Source: Streptomyces sp. Mut1
GTDB taxonomy: Bacteria > Actinomycetota > Actinomycetes > Streptomycetales > Streptomycetaceae
Direction: 5' to 3'
NCBI RefSeq assembly: GCF_030719295.1
Contig: NZ_CP120997.1
Span: 2,542,001 to 2,606,000 of the forward strand
DNA: 64,000 bases
The position numbers and the translations under genes were made by a program. Positions 25,498-34,628 of the stretch are shown here, one piece after another (positions within the stretch are counted from its first letter, which is position 1; each line of letters opens with the position of its first letter). The notes beneath the pieces are model-generated. The model was given only the letters and a program-made list of their open reading frames with translations. It was not told the origin of the DNA and made no database searches.

Positions 25498-26198
25498 GCG
25501 GGCCGCTCCGGGGCCGGTGGCTGGAGCTTCACGCCGACGCCGCGCAGGGTGTGCAGATAGCGGGGCCTGGCGGCCGTCTCGCCGAGTTTGCGGCGCAGCC
25601 ACGAGAGGTGGACGTCGATGGTCTGGTCGTCGCCGTAGGACTGCTGCCACACCTCGGCGAGGAGTTCCTTGCGCGGGACGACGACGCCGGGGCGCCCGGC
25701 CAGGAAGGTGAGCAGGTCGAACTCACGGCGGGTGAGGTCGAGTGCGGTGCCGTCGAGTTCGGCCTGCCGGCGCAGCGGATCGATGGCGAGGCCGCCGACC
25801 CGGATGACGCGCGGGGGCGGTGCCTCGCCGCCGGCGGACCGGGCGCGGCGCAGCACGGCGGCCATCCGGGCCGAGAGGTGTTCCACGGAGAACGGCTTGG
25901 TGAGGTAGTCGTCGGCGCCGTCGTTGAGGAGCCGGACGATCTCGCTCTCGTCGTCGCGCGCGGTCGCGATGATGACGGGGACGTCGGTGATGCCGCGCAG
26001 CATCTTCAGGGCCTCGGAGCCGTCGAGATCGGGCAGTCCGAGGTCGAGTATGACCAGGTCGAAGCGGAAGTGGGCGACCTCGCGCAGGGCTTCGAGGGCG
26101 GTGCCGACGCTCCGTACGGTGTGGGAGGCCTCCGTCAGGTGCCGGATGAGGGCGGATCGTACGAACTGGTCGTCCTCGACCACGAGCACACTGGGCAT
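25494..26198 (-). CDS. OmpR-family response regulator
   Basis: The 234-residue product has a receiver domain with acidic pocket VVEDD, phosphoacceptor Asp52 in LVILDLGLPDLDG and conserved Lys in YLTKPFS, then a winged-helix Trans_reg_C domain (about 135-230, LTRREFDLLTFLAGRPG, DQTIDVHLSWLRRKLGE). The ATG at 26198 has no good Shine-Dalgarno sequence; the message may be leaderless. It is the partner of the adjacent kinase and is divergent from the membrane-anchored protein gene 70 bp away. Confidence 0.92.
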   Translation of the reverse strand: MPSVLVVEDDQFVRSALIRHLTEASHTVRSVGTALEALREVAHFRFDLVILDLGLPDLDGSEALKMLRGITDVPVIIATARDDESEIVRLLNDGADDYLTKPFSVEHLSARMAAVLRRARSAGGEAPPPRVIRVGGLAIDPLRRQAELDGTALDLTRREFDLLTFLAGRPGVVVPRKELLAEVWQQSYGDDQTIDVHLSWLRRKLGETAARPRYLHTLRGVGVKLQPPAPERPA

Positions 26199-26268
26199 GG
26201 GCGGCACCGTACGCCATCGGGCCCGTGCGGGGGTGTCGGGTCCCTCGGGTTCGTGGTGCAGGATATTG

Positions 26269-26811
26269 ATGATGCAACGAGGTCTCGTACACGCGCTGGC
26301 GTGGTCGCTCGCCACCGGCGGGGCGGTCGCGGTGTCCTGGTGGGGCGTGCACGCCGTACTGGCGGGGACGGTGTACGACCCGCCGCGAGCGGTGCCGGTC
26401 CAGGCGCCCGCCTCGGAGCCCCTGACGTCCTCCACGCACCGCCCCGCCCCGTCCCCTTCGGCCTCGCCGGCCCCGTCGCCCCGGGCCACCACCCCGAAGC
26501 CGGCCGCTTCCCCGTCCGGTGCGCCGTCGCCGTCGCGCACCCCGGCGAACACGCCAGGTCCGGCGTCCGGGGCCACCGCGTCGGCCGGAACGGCGAAGAG
26601 TTACGCGACGGACGGCGGCCGGATCGTGTTCGAGATCGGCGCCGAGTCGGCGCGGCTGGTGTCCGCGACCCCGGAACCGGGCTGGTCGGTGCGGGTCTGG
26701 GCGAACACGACGTGGATCAGGGTGAACTTCGCCCGGGACGACGGCACGACGGTCTCCGTCTACTGCACCTGGAACGACCACGCGCCCCTGGTGGACATCG
26801 TCACGTCATAG
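26269..26811 (+). CDS. Membrane-anchored protein with Pro-rich linker, unknown
   Basis: The 180-residue product has a membrane anchor or signal sequence (about 8-30), a Pro/Ser/Ala/Thr-rich linker (about 45-105) and a short globular C-terminal domain (about 108-180) that looks like a small all-beta fold (RIVFEIGAESARLV, WSVRVWANTTWIRVNF). Two ATGs are adjacent (26269 and 26272). I do not recognise the family. It is divergent from the two-component system with 70 bp between, so it may be a target of, or accessory to, that sensor. Confidence 0.75.
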   Translation: MMQRGLVHALAWSLATGGAVAVSWWGVHAVLAGTVYDPPRAVPVQAPASEPLTSSTHRPAPSPSASPAPSPRATTPKPAASPSGAPSPSRTPANTPGPASGATASAGTAKSYATDGGRIVFEIGAESARLVSATPEPGWSVRVWANTTWIRVNFARDDGTTVSVYCTWNDHAPLVDIVTS

Positions 26812-26861
26812 GGCCGGTCCGGCGGGGTCAATCGTCACGTCATCAGGCCTGCCCGGCGGGG

Positions 26862-27779
26862 TCAGTGGAAGGCGGACGGGGGCGGCGGCGGTGACGGGCG
26901 GGCGTCCGCGTCGTGGACCGGGGCCGCGCCGCCGGTGAAGTCGGCCAGCGCCCGCCCGTGTTCGACGCGTCCGGGATGCGGATCGGTCGCCACCCGGCGG
27001 GTCAGCTCCGCGGTCTTCGGGGCGGTGTCCGAGGCGAGCAGGACGGCGTTGCCGAAGCGGCGGCCCCGCCACACCGTGGGGTCGGCGGCGAGGGCGAGTT
27101 CGGGGAAGACGGTGGCGGCGGTGGCGATCTGGCCGCGCAGGTGGGCCAGCGGCGGCCCGTCCGCGAGGTTGGCGACGTAACTCCCGCCGGGCTTCAGGAC
27201 GCGGCGCACCTCGGCGAGGAATTCGGTGGTGGTGAGGTGGGCGGGGGTGCGGGCGCCGCTGAAGACGTCGGCGATGACGAGGTCGGCCCAGCCGTCCTGG
27301 ACCTTGCCGAGCCCGGCGCGGGCGTCGGTGGCGCGGACCCTGATCCTGGCCTGCGGGTCCAGCGGCAGTTCGCGGCGCACCAGTTGGACGAGGGCGGCGT
27401 CCGCCTCGACGATCTGCTGGGTGGAGCGGGGCCGGGTGGCGGCGATGTACCGGGCGAGGGTGAACGCCCCGCCGCCCAGGTGCACGACGTGCAGCGGCTG
27501 CCCGGCGGGGGCGGCCAGGTCGGCGATGTGACCGATCCTGCGCTGGTATTCGAAGGAGAGGTACTCCGGGTCGTCCAGGTCGACATGGGACTGCGGGGCG
27601 CCGTCGATCGTCAGCGTCCAGGCGCGCCGGCGCTCCCGGTCGGGGACGAGTTCGGCGAGGCCGCCGTCGACCTGCTCGGAGACGTCACCGGCCGCTGCCC
27701 GGCCGCGGGCCCCCTTGCGGTCGGCCCTGCGGTCCGCGCGCTGCTTGCGGTCGCCGCCGGCCGCTCCTCGACGTGCCAC
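26862..27779 (-). CDS. Spermidine-synthase-like methyltransferase-fold protein
   Basis: The 305-residue product has a basic, disordered N-terminus and a Rossmann core typical of spermidine synthases (about 70-260): VVHLGGGAFTLARYIAATRP for cofactor binding, IVEADAALVQLVRRELPL after strand 2 and WADLVIADVFSGARTP after strand 4. In a spermidine synthase the last contains the catalytic aspartate. Many Streptomyces proteins of this type have no proven polyamine role, so the substrate is open. A GTG at 27779 is the start. It is followed by a Pro-rich tail. Confidence 0.75.
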   Translation of the reverse strand: MARRGAAGGDRKQRADRRADRKGARGRAAAGDVSEQVDGGLAELVPDRERRRAWTLTIDGAPQSHVDLDDPEYLSFEYQRRIGHIADLAAPAGQPLHVVHLGGGAFTLARYIAATRPRSTQQIVEADAALVQLVRRELPLDPQARIRVRATDARAGLGKVQDGWADLVIADVFSGARTPAHLTTTEFLAEVRRVLKPGGSYVANLADGPPLAHLRGQIATAATVFPELALAADPTVWRGRRFGNAVLLASDTAPKTAELTRRVATDPHPGRVEHGRALADFTGGAAPVHDADARPSPPPPPSAFH

Positions 27780-27857
27780 TGCTTCTCGCCCTGCTCACTG
27801 CTCATCGCGTCCGGTGACGGGCCGATCGGTGCGACCCGCCGTCCGGCCATTATGAGC

Positions 27858-28274
27858 TCAGCAGCAGTTGTCGGCCGCCTCGATCAGCCGGGCCGCCTGG
27901 TCGAGCGCGGCCCGCAGCACGGCCGGGTCGGTGACCGGGATGTTCTCGGCGGGCGGCAGCAGCCAGCCGCTGCCGGAGACCGGCGGCTCGGCGGGGATGC
28001 GCAGCCCGCGACCGTCGGTCCGCGTACAGGCGCTGCCCGGTACGTCCCAGCCCTGGGCGGTGCCGGGCGGCACCAGGAACCCGAGGGTGTCGCAGGCGCC
28101 GTCGTGGATGACCGGGCCCACGGCCTCCTGGTCCGCGCCCCGGCGCAGGATGTCGACGGCCTCCAGACCCTGCCGGGCGGGCACGGTCACCAGATCACAG
28201 GGTTCGTCGGCGGGTGCTGTACTGCTGGCCGTCGCGGTCGTCCGCGAGCCGGTCGCCATGTCGACATGCAACAA
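27858..28274 (-). CDS. PrimPol-like (bifunctional primase/polymerase N-domain related) protein, probably inactive
   Basis: The 138-residue product reads CDLVTVPARQGLEAVDILRR, AVGPVIHDGACDTLGFLVPPGTA and SGSGWLLPPA. This pattern (Asp-hydrophobic-Val-Pro, then GPV, then FL-PPGTA, then GWL-PP) matches the protein at 36579-37277 and resembles short Streptomyces proteins annotated as bifunctional DNA primase/polymerase. No DxD metal pair is visible, so polymerase activity is unlikely. I take TTG 28274 as start because GAGGAGAGG lies at the right distance; an ATG at 28259 is too far from it. It is divergent from the HTH-TPR regulator, so a joint role is possible. Confidence 0.65.
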   Translation of the reverse strand: MLHVDMATGSRTTATASSTAPADEPCDLVTVPARQGLEAVDILRRGADQEAVGPVIHDGACDTLGFLVPPGTAQGWDVPGSACTRTDGRGLRIPAEPPVSGSGWLLPPAENIPVTDPAVLRAALDQAARLIEAADNCC

Positions 28275-28515
28275 GGGACCTCTCCTCTCATCGCCGGGGT
28301 GGAGCCGGACTCCGTCTCCGCATGGACCAACGCCCCAACCGCGTCAAGGGCTACGGTGCAGCACCGCCGCAAAGGGTGGCAGTTCATGGCGGATCGCGGG
28401 CGAGATGCCCGGTTTATAGGGAAACGCTGCGTGTGTGCCTCATCACAGCGGGTACGTTCTTGCTCCGCCGGGACCCCGGAAACGACGCCCGGCTCGCACC
28501 AGAGAGGGCCCCGCC

Positions 28516-29880
28516 ATGGTGTCGACACGGGCAGTTCCCAACCTCGCGTTCCGGCGGCTGCGCGGCTCGCGCTCCGCCGGGGAGTTCGCCGCGGCGGTAC
28601 GCAGGGCCGCGCGCGAGATCGGCGAGCAGGTCGCGTGCGACGCCCGGTACATCGGACGCGTGGAGTCCGGCGAGATCCGCTGTCCCAACTACGCGTACGA
28701 GCGGGTCTTCCTGCACATGTTCCCAGGGGCGTCCCTGGAGGACCTCGGCTTCTCGCCGCGTGCGTCGGTACGCGGCCGGGCGGCGAGGCCCCCCGCCGAC
28801 GTCCCGCGACCCCCGACTGCCCCGCTGCTCGCGCCCGGCAGCGACACCGACGAGGAGTGCGACGTGCTGCGTCGCGTATTCATGACGAGCGGCACCACCG
28901 CGGTGGCCTCCGCTTCCCTGGGCCTGGGCCTCGGCGGCCCGGCGTCCGCTTCCCTGCCCACGCAGCGCCGGTTCGGCGAGGCGGAGGTGAGCGCCGTCGA
29001 GAGGGCGGTGCGCGAGATCCGGCTGCTGGACGACCGGCACGGCGGCGACCGGCTCTACCGGCGTGCCGCGCAGCCGCTGCGGGCGGCGTACGCGCTGCTC
29101 GACGCCGGGACCGCGAGCCGGGGCGCCACGGCGGACCGGCTGCACTCCGGGGCCGGTGAGCTGGCCATCTCGGTGGGGTGGCTGGCCCATGACTCGGCCC
29201 GCTTCGAGGACGCCCGCTCCCACTACGCGGAGGCGCTGGCCACGGCGCGGGTGGCCGGGGACGCGGCCCTGGAGGCGCACGCCTTCTGCAACGCGTCGTT
29301 CCTGGCCCGCGACACGGGACGGCCGCGCGAGGCGGTACGCGCGGCGGAGGCGGGGCTGCGGGCCGCCCAGCCGCTGGGCTCACCCCGGCTGCGGGCGCTG
29401 CTCACGCTGCGGGAGGCGGGGGGCCGGGCGGGGCTCGGGGACCGCACGGGCTGCGAGCGGGCGCTCGGACGGGCGCACACCGCGTTCTCGCGGGGGCCGT
29501 CGGGGGCGGACCCCGAGTGGATGAGCTTCTTCCGCGAGGCGGAGCTGGAGATGCTGGAGGCGCAGTGCTGGGCGGCGCTGGGCGAGTGGTCGCGGGCCGC
29601 GCGGCACGCACGGCGGGCGGTGCGGATGCAGGACCCGCACTTCACCCGGAACCTCGCTCTGTACCGGGCCGAACTCACCGTGGACCTGGCCCGCGCGGGC
29701 CTCGCGGAGGAGGCGGCGGCCACGGGCCACGAGGTCCTGGACCTCCTGGAACAGGTCCGGTCCTCACGCATCCGCACGATGCTGACGGACGCGGTGACGG
29801 TCCTGGAACCGCGAGGGCGGGGCGCGACGGACATCCAGGACTTCGTGGACCGCCACCGAGCGGCGACGTCCGCCACGTAA
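28516..29880 (+). CDS. HTH-TPR regulator (NsdA-like)
   Basis: The 454-residue product has an N-terminal helix-turn-helix-like region (about 10-75, with ARYIGRVESGEIRCPNYAYERVF), a hydrophobic Ala/Gly patch (about 120-150) and TPR-like helices for the rest (for example LAHDSARFEDARSHYAEALATARVAG). This is the architecture of NsdA and relatives, which influence antibiotic production and sporulation in Streptomyces; the equivalence is to the family, not to a particular gene. The ATG at 28516 has AGAGAGG before it; the open frame upstream is not coding. It is divergent from a PrimPol-like gene 241 bp away. Confidence 0.85.
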   Translation: MVSTRAVPNLAFRRLRGSRSAGEFAAAVRRAAREIGEQVACDARYIGRVESGEIRCPNYAYERVFLHMFPGASLEDLGFSPRASVRGRAARPPADVPRPPTAPLLAPGSDTDEECDVLRRVFMTSGTTAVASASLGLGLGGPASASLPTQRRFGEAEVSAVERAVREIRLLDDRHGGDRLYRRAAQPLRAAYALLDAGTASRGATADRLHSGAGELAISVGWLAHDSARFEDARSHYAEALATARVAGDAALEAHAFCNASFLARDTGRPREAVRAAEAGLRAAQPLGSPRLRALLTLREAGGRAGLGDRTGCERALGRAHTAFSRGPSGADPEWMSFFREAELEMLEAQCWAALGEWSRAARHARRAVRMQDPHFTRNLALYRAELTVDLARAGLAEEAAATGHEVLDLLEQVRSSRIRTMLTDAVTVLEPRGRGATDIQDFVDRHRAATSAT

Positions 29881-29902
29881 CGCCTGGGCCCGGCCCCTTC
29901 CG

Positions 29903-30082
29903 GCCCGTCCGGCGTTCGAGGACGGGACCGGCGCGCCGGAAAACCCAGCCCGTCCGGCGTTCGAGGACGGAACCGTTACCCCGGAAAACCCAGCCCGTCC
30001 GGCGCTTGAGGACGGAACCGTTACCCCGGAAAACCCAGCCCGTCCGGCGCTTGAGGACGGAACCGTTACCCCGGGCCGGGCA
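29903..30082. repeat. 45-bp tandem repeat, four copies
   Basis: Units begin at 29903, 29948, 29993 and 30038, exactly 45 bp apart. The last three are nearly identical and contain GCCCGTCCGGCG followed by CTTGAGGAC or GTTCGAGGAC, the core of a palindrome-like repeat widely dispersed between Streptomyces genes. It lies between the HTH-TPR gene and the convergent phosphatase gene. No spacers, so it is not CRISPR. Confidence 0.9.
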
Positions 30083-30112
30083 GGGCTTCCGGCGCACCGG
30101 TCCCGGGCGGGC

Positions 30113-30709
30113 TCACCGCTCAAGGTGCCCCGTGTCGTTCCAGCGCTGGATCGCCGGTGCCCCGTACGCCCAGCCGAGGACGGAGAGCGACGTCGGGGCC
30201 AGCCAGATGCGGGCGCCGAAGGAGATGTCCTCGCCCAGCCACCGCGCACCCAGCGCCCGCAGGATGTGGCCGTGGGCGAAGACCAGCACATCGCGGTCGG
30301 CCGAGCGCGCCCAGTCGACGATCTCGTCGGCGCGGGCGGCGACCTCGGCCGGGGTCTCCCCCTCCGGCACCCCGTCGCGCCAGATGAACCAGTCCGGCCG
30401 CCCCGCCTTGATCTCGGCCGGCGTCATCCCCTCGTACGCCCCGTAGTCCCACTCCATCAGCGCGTCCCACGGCTCGGCCCGGTCGCCGAAGCCGGCGAGT
30501 CCGCAGGTCTCGGCGGCCCGTACGAGCGGGCTGGTGCGGATCTCCAGGCCGGACAGCCCGTCCCACGGCCCCCGGTGCAGCCGCTCGCCGAGCAGCTTGG
30601 CCCCGTCCCGGCCGGCGTCGAGCAGCGGAATGTCCGTCCTGCCGGTGTGCCTGCCGTTGAGGGACCATTCCGTCTGCCCGTGCCGGGCGAGCAGGATGCG
30701 CGGTGCCAT
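30113..30709 (-). CDS. Histidine phosphatase (phosphoglycerate-mutase-like)
   Basis: The 198-residue product has the catalytic [21 protein letters not shown] (RHG; His is phosphorylated), the second arginine in [13 protein letters not shown], the acid in [12 protein letters not shown] and the second histidine in [13 protein letters not shown]. The family acts on phosphorylated sugars or other small molecules in the cytoplasm. The substrate cannot be told; the DxxYGxYEG motif is typical of the cofactor-independent-looking subgroup of acid phosphatases. ATG 30709 is the start. It is divergent from the PAP2 gene by 280 bp. Confidence 0.9.
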   Translation of the reverse strand: MAPRILLARHGQTEWSLNGRHTGRTDIPLLDAGRDGAKLLGERLHRGPWDGLSGLEIRTSPLVRAAETCGLAGFGDRAEPWDALMEWDYGAYEGMTPAEIKAGRPDWFIWRDGVPEGETPAEVAARADEIVDWARSADRDVLVFAHGHILRALGARWLGEDISFGARIWLAPTSLSVLGWAYGAPAIQRWNDTGHLER

Positions 30710-30989
30710 AAGAGGGTTCTCCCGAAAAGCTGAGACCTGAGATGCGGAATCTGAAATCTTGGTACGGAGCGGAGCAACGGAGCAGAGACGAACGGATCGT
30801 CCGGTTTTCCATCATCCCGCACCTGCCCGCGAGGCAACCCGGGGGGCCGCAGCGGCGTCCCACTGTCCACAGAGCGATCCGCACAGCTGAGGGGTGCCGA
30901 CCACACCCCCGGGGGAACCGCGGCCGACCCGCACCGTACGGTTGAACGCCCGCAGTCGGCCGCATGAACACATGATGGAGAACTTCCGG

Positions 30990-31958
30990 ATGCCGCATGC
31001 CACCACCGCGCCCGCGCCGCGCCACCGGCCCCGCTGGTGGACCGAGCTGCCGCTCCTGGCCCTGGTGTACGCGGCGTACTCCGGCGGCCGGCTCCTGGCA
31101 CGCGGCGACGTCTCGACGGCCGTCGATCACGGGCTGCGCATCCTGCACCTGGAGAAGACCCTCTTCCTCAACGCCGAGCACCCGCTCAACCGCCTCTTCA
31201 CCGCGCACGCCTCCATAGGCATACCCGCCGACTTCGCCTACGCCTCGCTGCACTACGTGGTCACCCCGGCCGTCCTGATCTGGATGTTCCGGCGCCACTC
31301 GGCCGCGTACCGCAGGGCGCGCACCTGGCTGATGACCTCGACCATGCTCGGCCTGATCGGCTTCACGCTGATGCCGACCTGCCCGCCGCGGCTGCTGGCC
31401 GCCGGGCACGGATTCGTCGACACGATGGCCCAGTACAGCTCGTACGGGTGGTGGGGCACGGAGGCGAGCGCCCCGCGCGGCATGGGCGGCATGACCAACC
31501 AGTACGCGGCGATGCCGAGCCTGCACGTCGGCTGGGCGCTGTGGTGCGGCATCCTGCTGTGGCGCCACGCCAAGCACCCGCTCCTGCGGGCGGCCGGTGT
31601 CGCCTACCCCCTGATCACGGCGTTCGTGGTGATGGGCACCGCCAACCACTACCTGCTGGACGCCGTCGCCGGCGCCGTCGTGATGGGTGCCGGGGCCCTG
31701 CTGGCCCGGCCCGTGATGCGCCTGGCCGACCGGGTCAAGCAGGCCGTACTCCCCCGCTTCGCGGCCGGGCTCCCGTCCGGCGGGTCCCCGGATGTCAGTG
31801 CCGGGTGCAAGACTTCGGCGGGTGAGCGAATCCCCGGCCAGCGGACCTCCTCCGCAGAACCATCCGACGCGGCAGCCGCGGCCGGTCCGCCTGCCCGGCC
31901 AGACGCCGCCCCGGCCGGACGAGCCCCCGAGGGGGACCCTGCGACAGCGGCTCGCTGA
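30990..31958 (+). CDS. PAP2-like membrane phosphatase/transferase
   Basis: The 322-residue product has about six membrane segments and the PAP2 superfamily sites in the form of the inositolphosphotransferase-like group: TCPPRLLA, SLHVGWALWCG (His) and GTANHYLLDAVAG (His-Asp). It may dephosphorylate or transfer head groups of lipids. ATG 30990 is favoured because GGAG lies nine bases before it; ATGs at 30972 and 30975 precede. The last 60 residues are low-complexity Ala/Pro/Ser and overlap the next gene by 137 bp in another frame, so the tail may be a late extension. Confidence 0.8.
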   Translation: MPHATTAPAPRHRPRWWTELPLLALVYAAYSGGRLLARGDVSTAVDHGLRILHLEKTLFLNAEHPLNRLFTAHASIGIPADFAYASLHYVVTPAVLIWMFRRHSAAYRRARTWLMTSTMLGLIGFTLMPTCPPRLLAAGHGFVDTMAQYSSYGWWGTEASAPRGMGGMTNQYAAMPSLHVGWALWCGILLWRHAKHPLLRAAGVAYPLITAFVVMGTANHYLLDAVAGAVVMGAGALLARPVMRLADRVKQAVLPRFAAGLPSGGSPDVSAGCKTSAGERIPGQRTSSAEPSDAAAAAGPPARPDAAPAGRAPEGDPATAAR

Positions 31959-33027
31959 GCTGAGGGGGCCCGCGCTCCCGCGCCCGCTGGACGCCCGCGC
32001 GCTCGCGGCCCTCGCCGCCAACCCCGGCTGCAAGCGCCGCGCCCTGCTCGACGGGGCGGGCGTCGACAAGGGCGCGCTCGCCACCGCGCTGGGCTCCCCG
32101 GCCCCCTTCGGCCAGTCCCAGTTCGCCTTCATGCGGGGCAACGCCTTCGAGGCCAGGGTCAAGGCCGACGGCGGTACGGAGCTGATGCGCCTGCTGTACG
32201 AGCGCCTCGGCGGCCCCGGCGAACCGCCGCGCGATGTCGCGGTGCCCGATCTGACGGCCGCCGGGCCCGAGGGCCGTGCGGCCAGGACCGCGCTGGCCCT
32301 GCGGGAGGCGACGCGGGCGGGCGGCTGGGCGCTGCTCGACCACCCGATGCTGGCCCTGGAGGTGGCGGGCTCCCCTGCCTATCTGGAGCCGGACGCGGTG
32401 GTGGTGCACCCCGACGGCACCTGGAGCGTGGTGGAGATCAAGTCGTTCCCGATGATCGACGGCTCGGCCGACGCGGCGAAGGTGGGCGCGGCGGCCCGCC
32501 AGTCCGCGGTGTACGTGCTGGCCCTCGAACGGGTCGCGGAGGTCACGGACGGGGCGCGGGTCGGCCACCGGGTGCTGCTGGTGTGCCCGAAGGACTTCTC
32601 GAACCTGCCGGCCGCGTCCGTCGTCGACGTACGCAAGCAGCGCGCGGTGACCCGCAGGCAGCTGACCAGGCTCACCCGCGTCGACGAGATCGCCGCGGCG
32701 CTGCCCGAGGGCACCACGTTCGACCCGGAGCGCTCCCCCGAGGAGCTGGAGACGGCTGTCGAGGCGGTGACCGCGGCCTATGCGCCGGAGTGCCTGTCCT
32801 CGTGCGAGCTGGCGTTCCACTGCCGGTCCCGGGCGCGCGCCGAGGGGGCCGTGGAGTCGCTGGGGCGCGGGGTGCGGGGCGAGCTGGGCGGGCTGACGAC
32901 GGTCGCCGGGGTGCTGGCCGCGGCCGCGGGCAAGGAGGGCGATCCGGCCGATCCCGCGGTCGCCGCCCTGCGTCGCGCGGCGGCCCTGCGCGCCGAGGCA
33001 CTGGAGGGCCGCGTCGCATGTCGCTGA
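31822..33027 (+). CDS. Fe-S PD-(D/E)XK nuclease (RecB/Cas4-like)
   Basis: The 401-residue product (from GTG 31822) contains the elements of a RecB-family nuclease with a Fe-S cluster. The first cysteine is in ANPGCKRRALLD (Cys70); the last three are in CLSSCELAFHC (Cys324, 328, 334), the arrangement seen in Cas4, AddB and Dna2. Between them are EPDAVVVHPDGTWSVVEIKSF, giving the D...ExK metal site, and QSAVYVLALE (the RecB motif QxxxY). It should cleave single-stranded DNA. The start is uncertain: ATG 31792 is an alternative, and both overlap the PAP2 frame. The end overlaps the next gene by 10 bp, so it is translationally coupled. Confidence 0.8.
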   Translation: MSESPASGPPPQNHPTRQPRPVRLPGQTPPRPDEPPRGTLRQRLAELRGPALPRPLDARALAALAANPGCKRRALLDGAGVDKGALATALGSPAPFGQSQFAFMRGNAFEARVKADGGTELMRLLYERLGGPGEPPRDVAVPDLTAAGPEGRAARTALALREATRAGGWALLDHPMLALEVAGSPAYLEPDAVVVHPDGTWSVVEIKSFPMIDGSADAAKVGAAARQSAVYVLALERVAEVTDGARVGHRVLLVCPKDFSNLPAASVVDVRKQRAVTRRQLTRLTRVDEIAAALPEGTTFDPERSPEELETAVEAVTAAYAPECLSSCELAFHCRSRARAEGAVESLGRGVRGELGGLTTVAGVLAAAAGKEGDPADPAVAALRRAAALRAEALEGRVACR

Positions 33028-34628
33028 TCAGCACGCTGGCCCGGCTGGAGGCCGTGGAGAGCGGCCGGGCCCGGCCCACGGCCACGGTCCGCCACCGCCG
33101 GCTGACCGGCCGGCCGCTCGTCCTGGTGCCGCTGACCACGGCGGGCGAGGCGGGCGCCCCGCTGGGCGCCCTCGTCGGCACCGACCGGGAGGCGCCCCGG
33201 CTGCTGGCCGTGGCCCAGCCGCGCGACCGGGACCTGCGCTTCGCCTTCCTCGCCGACCTGGCCGAGGCGGTCCTGCCGCACATCGAGGCGTACGCCGACG
33301 TCATCGAGCCGGCCGAGCGGAACGAGACCGATCCCGCGACCGGGAAGCGGGTCAAGGTCGAGACCGAGCTGTGTGTGGACGCGGCGCAGATCGTGGTGCC
33401 GAGCCGGGCGGGCATCGAGTTCGTCCGGCTGCTGGGGCGTTCCATGCGGTTCCGGCGCACCGCCGAGGACGACCCGGACACCCCGTATCCGGCGCCCGCC
33501 CGGGTCCCGCTGCTGGGGCGCTGGCTGACGCACTACGGCGAGCGGGCCCGGGTCCCGGGCTCCTCGCTCCTGCTCGCCTGCACCGACCTCCTCAACCGGC
33601 ACTGGGCGACCGGCCAGTCGAATCTGGAGGACCAGCATCTGGGGGCCCTGCTGGCCTGGATCGATCCGCCGGCCGGTGAGTCGGGCGCCGAGGCCGCGCT
33701 CCGCGCCGAGCTGGCCCGGGACGCGGCGGGCCGGCTGCTGTGCCCGCCGGCCGGTCCCGCCACCGACCCGGACTTCGACAACCGGCTGCTGGCCCCGGCG
33801 ATCGAGAAGTACGACCGGGCGCGCTCCTCGCTCGCGGCGGCTGAGGACGGCCTGGCGGCGGACGCCGGGCTCGCCGGGCTGACCGGCGCCGAGCGGGAGA
33901 TCAGGGCGCTGCTCGCCGGGGTGCTGCGGCCGACCTGGGACGCGGTGTGGCGGGGGCTGGACCTGCTGCGGGAGCTGCCGGAGGGCGCCAGGACCGAGGA
34001 CCGCTGGACCCGGGACCGCTGGTCGTTCACCGCCCACCGCGACCGGGTGCGGGCCGGTGAGCCGCCCCAGCCGCGCAGGGACGACGCGGTGACGGCCGCC
34101 CGCAAGCTGGCCGCGCGGGAGACGGCGCAGGCGCAGCTGGAGGCCCAGGAGGCGCTGGACGATCCGCTGGTGCTGGCGGGCCGCCGGCTGGCCGGGGAGG
34201 CGTTCGTCGGGGAGGTGAGCGCGGTGGAGATGGCGTACAGCGAGTCGAAGCGGCCCTCGCCGCGCCCGCTGGTCACGGTCCGGACCGATGAGCGGCCGCA
34301 GCTGGGCGAGCGGGTGAAGGTCTACCGCTCGCTGGACGGCAAGCCGCAGACCGCGGAGTTCGTGGGGCACGGCCCGGCGGACGAGGAGGGCGGGGCGCCC
34401 TCGCTGGTGCTGCGGATCACCGACCGGATGGGGCGCGGCAAGGAGCCCGCCCCTGGGTCGGTCCCGGAGCCGGGCGACCGGATCGCCTGGACCCTGTTCG
34501 AGCACGACCAGCGCGGCGGGCCGCAACTGCCGGACGCGGAGGAGACGCCGTGGACCCACGGCGGCCCGCCCGGCGCCGTCGAAGCGGCCGAGCGCCCCGA
34601 CCCCGTGACCCCGGAGGACCTGCTGTGA
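33018..34628 (+). CDS. Unknown protein of the nuclease-helicase operon (possible Dna2-like barrel/stalk)
   Basis: The 536-residue product is not a family I recognise. The ATG at 33018 lies inside the end of the nuclease gene and its stop overlaps the helicase start (GTGA), so it is coupled to both. The middle (about 240-360) is helical and charged; the C-terminal third (ALDDPLVLAGRRLAGEAF..., about 390-500) contains short beta-like stretches PLVTVRTDERPQLGERVKVYRS and LVLRITDRMGRG with the rhythm of the beta-barrel that precedes the helicase domain in Dna2/Upf1-type enzymes. That is inference from pattern, not a match. It has no visible nuclease or ATPase motif. Together with its neighbours it would complete a Dna2-like enzyme split into three chains. 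Confidence 0.7.
   Translation: MSLISTLARLEAVESGRARPTATVRHRRLTGRPLVLVPLTTAGEAGAPLGALVGTDREAPRLLAVAQPRDRDLRFAFLADLAEAVLPHIEAYADVIEPAERNETDPATGKRVKVETELCVDAAQIVVPSRAGIEFVRLLGRSMRFRRTAEDDPDTPYPAPARVPLLGRWLTHYGERARVPGSSLLLACTDLLNRHWATGQSNLEDQHLGALLAWIDPPAGESGAEAALRAELARDAAGRLLCPPAGPATDPDFDNRLLAPAIEKYDRARSSLAAAEDGLAADAGLAGLTGAEREIRALLAGVLRPTWDAVWRGLDLLRELPEGARTEDRWTRDRWSFTAHRDRVRAGEPPQPRRDDAVTAARKLAARETAQAQLEAQEALDDPLVLAGRRLAGEAFVGEVSAVEMAYSESKRPSPRPLVTVRTDERPQLGERVKVYRSLDGKPQTAEFVGHGPADEEGGAPSLVLRITDRMGRGKEPAPGSVPEPGDRIAWTLFEHDQRGGPQLPDAEETPWTHGGPPGAVEAAERPDPVTPEDLL

Noticed and set aside
29903..30082. CRISPR array
   Set aside because: Units are contiguous with no unique spacers and no cas genes are near; the Cas4-like nuclease at 31.8 kb is linked to a helicase, not to cas genes.
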